Of a DNA stretch of 6,230 bases, positions 5,521-6,230 are shown in pieces. The stretch covers positions 1 to 6,230 of the forward strand of contig JADHUD010000152.1 in NCBI GenBank assembly GCA_016784705.1, given 5' to 3'. The notes under the pieces are model-generated. The model was not told the DNA's origin and made no database searches. It was given only the letters and a program-made list of their open reading frames with translations. The stretch's first letter is position 1. Each line of letters begins with the position of its first letter. This DNA comes from Spirochaetia bacterium (GTDB lineage: Bacteria > Spirochaetota > Spirochaetia > JABMQR01). The position numbers and the translations under genes were made by a program.

Positions 5521-5609
5521 TTGAAATAACGAGCACGAATAGGACTTCTTATTTCAAAATAGCTTTACATATTGAAATAAGCATGCTACTGTAAGGTGTG
5601 TTATTTCAA
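5521..5609 (+). promoter_or_regulatory. Array of four alternating TTGAAATAA operator half-sites upstream of fic
   Basis: Exact 9-mers occur as TTGAAATAA at 5521-5529, its complement TTATTTCAA at 5549-5557, TTGAAATAA at 5572-5580, and TTATTTCAA at 5601-5609. They make two inverted pairs with 19- and 20-nt spacers. Further dyads overlap the first site: TCGTTATT (5503-5510) with AATAACGA (5525-5532), and GTCCTAT (5513-5519) with ATAGGAC (5539-5545). The last two half-sites sit in the probable promoter spacer and at its start point, as expected for repression. The binding protein is unknown. Many Fic proteins carry a C-terminal winged helix, so self-regulation is one possibility. Confidence 0.6.
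5564..5593 (+). promoter_or_regulatory. Probable fic promoter
   Basis: TTTACA (5564-5569) matches the -35 consensus at five of six bases. After 18 nt comes TACTGT (5588-5593), which keeps the three most conserved -10 bases and is preceded by TGC, an extended -10. Transcription would start near 5600, giving a short leader that contains the GAGGAG ribosome site at 5619-5624. Confidence 0.4.
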
Positions 5610-5633
5610 TTTACAGCTGAGGAGATTCACGGG

Positions 5634-6230
5634 ATGGAGAACAGGGCAGGCATGTTCAAGTCACAGCTTTACGGGGAAATGGCATACCAGTCGTTCCTTC
5701 CTTCACCGCTTCCGCCGAACCCTCCTGTCATGATCGATGATGAGATGACTCAGTTGCTCATCCAGGCGAACACATGGATTGCCAAATTGGAGAGCATCTC
5801 ATCGTTGATCCCGCATATTGCATTGTTCGTGTCGATGTATGTGCGCAAGGAGGCCTTGATGTCGTCCCAGATCGAAGGTACCCAGTGTACGCTGGAAGAT
5901 GTGCTCGATCCGACGTTGGAGTTGAATGCGAACCGGGATGTTGCGGATGTCATCAACTATATCAAGACTGTCGATTACGCGATCAATCGCTTGCAGGAGT
6001 TGCCGCTATGCAGCCGGTTGATCAGGGAAACCCATGCAGTGCTGATGGAGGGCGGCAGAGGTCAAGAGAAGAGCCCCGGTGAGTTTCGCACCTCACAGAA
6101 TTGGATCGGTGGGGAAGGGGTCTCTTTGAAGAGGGCGCGGTTCACTCCTCCTCATCCTGATGACCTGGCTGCAGCGATGACCGATCTGGAGAAGTATATA
6201 AATGCGCCCGACACCCTTAACGTGCTTACC
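5634..6230 (+). CDS. Fic family protein, class II, 3'-truncated by the window edge
   Basis: A stop-free frame of 199 codons runs from the ATG at 5634 to the window end. GAGGAG (5619-5624) lies 9 nt before the ATG. The next in-frame ATG, 5652, lacks this spacing. The N-terminal Fic_N region shows PSPLPPNPP (23-31) and RKEALMSSQIEGTQCTLEDV (71-90). Within it, SSQIEG (77-82) fits the class II inhibitory-helix motif [S/T]xxxE[G/N], whose Glu81 would block ATP positioning. The Fic fold then begins: LIRETHAVLMEGGRG (129-143) and SPGEFRTSQNWIGG (147-160), followed by FTPPHPDDL (170-178). The catalytic HPFxDGNGRxxR loop and any C-terminal winged helix lie beyond the edge, since relatives run about 370-390 residues. 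Such enzymes transfer AMP (or another nucleotide moiety) to target proteins, and some act in toxin-antitoxin systems. Partner and target cannot be read here. Confidence 0.93.
   Translation, partial: MENRAGMFKSQLYGEMAYQSFLPSPLPPNPPVMIDDEMTQLLIQANTWIAKLESISSLIPHIALFVSMYVRKEALMSSQIEGTQCTLEDVLDPTLELNANRDVADVINYIKTVDYAINRLQELPLCSRLIRETHAVLMEGGRGQEKSPGEFRTSQNWIGGEGVSLKRARFTPPHPDDLAAAMTDLEKYINAPDTLNVLT

Noticed and set aside
5774..6082. + strand open frame in another phase over the Fic region
   Set aside because: It is a shadow of the fic gene, whose own frame carries clear Fic motifs.

Overview
The window looks like an accessory, defence-type region of a bacterial chromosome. The strong purine Shine-Dalgarno sites and the lipobox-bearing lipoprotein point to a diderm bacterium. 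The overall style would fit a Spirochaetota-like genome (for example a Sphaerochaeta relative), but that placement is weak, because no marker gene is present. Base composition is uneven. The two edge genes (AbiEii-like and Fic) are visibly richer in G+C, and the stretch from about 3340 to 5250 is AT-rich. This suggests pieces of different origin.

Layout, all genes on the + strand. (1) Positions 1-797: 3' part of an AbiEii/AbiGii-type nucleotidyltransferase toxin gene. (2) 798-1340: intergenic, with a ~140-bp dispersed repeat, a second repeat core, and an extended -10 promoter with a ~165-nt leader. (3) 1341-3307: a two-gene operon encoding two exported proteins that can be aligned over most of their length. 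The first has an ordinary signal peptide, the second is a predicted outer-membrane lipoprotein. They look like tandem paralogues of an unrecognised family. (4) 3308-3812: a 26-bp repeat fragment, a doubtful small ORF, and an operator-like array of alternating half-sites over a promoter. (5) 3813-5175: a tightly coupled pair. The first gene encodes a conserved 167-aa protein of unknown function rich in Trp, Tyr and Cys. The second is a DUF523 (TudS-like) plus DUF1722 protein resembling the tRNA 4-thiouridine desulfidase RudS, but its third cluster cysteine is replaced by Met. (6) 5176-5633: a hairpin, the second ~140-bp repeat copy, and four alternating TTGAAATAA half-sites. (7) 5634 to the window end: the N-terminal 199 codons of a class II Fic protein.

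The toxin-type genes at both ends, the exported pair and the RudS-like pair behave as separate transcription units separated by repeats. The best candidates for new biology are the RudS-like pair (altered cysteine set, possibly leaderless partner gene), the exported paralogue pair bracketed by a perfect 26-bp repeat, and the operator array in front of fic. No tRNA, rRNA, CRISPR, transposase or integrase gene was seen.
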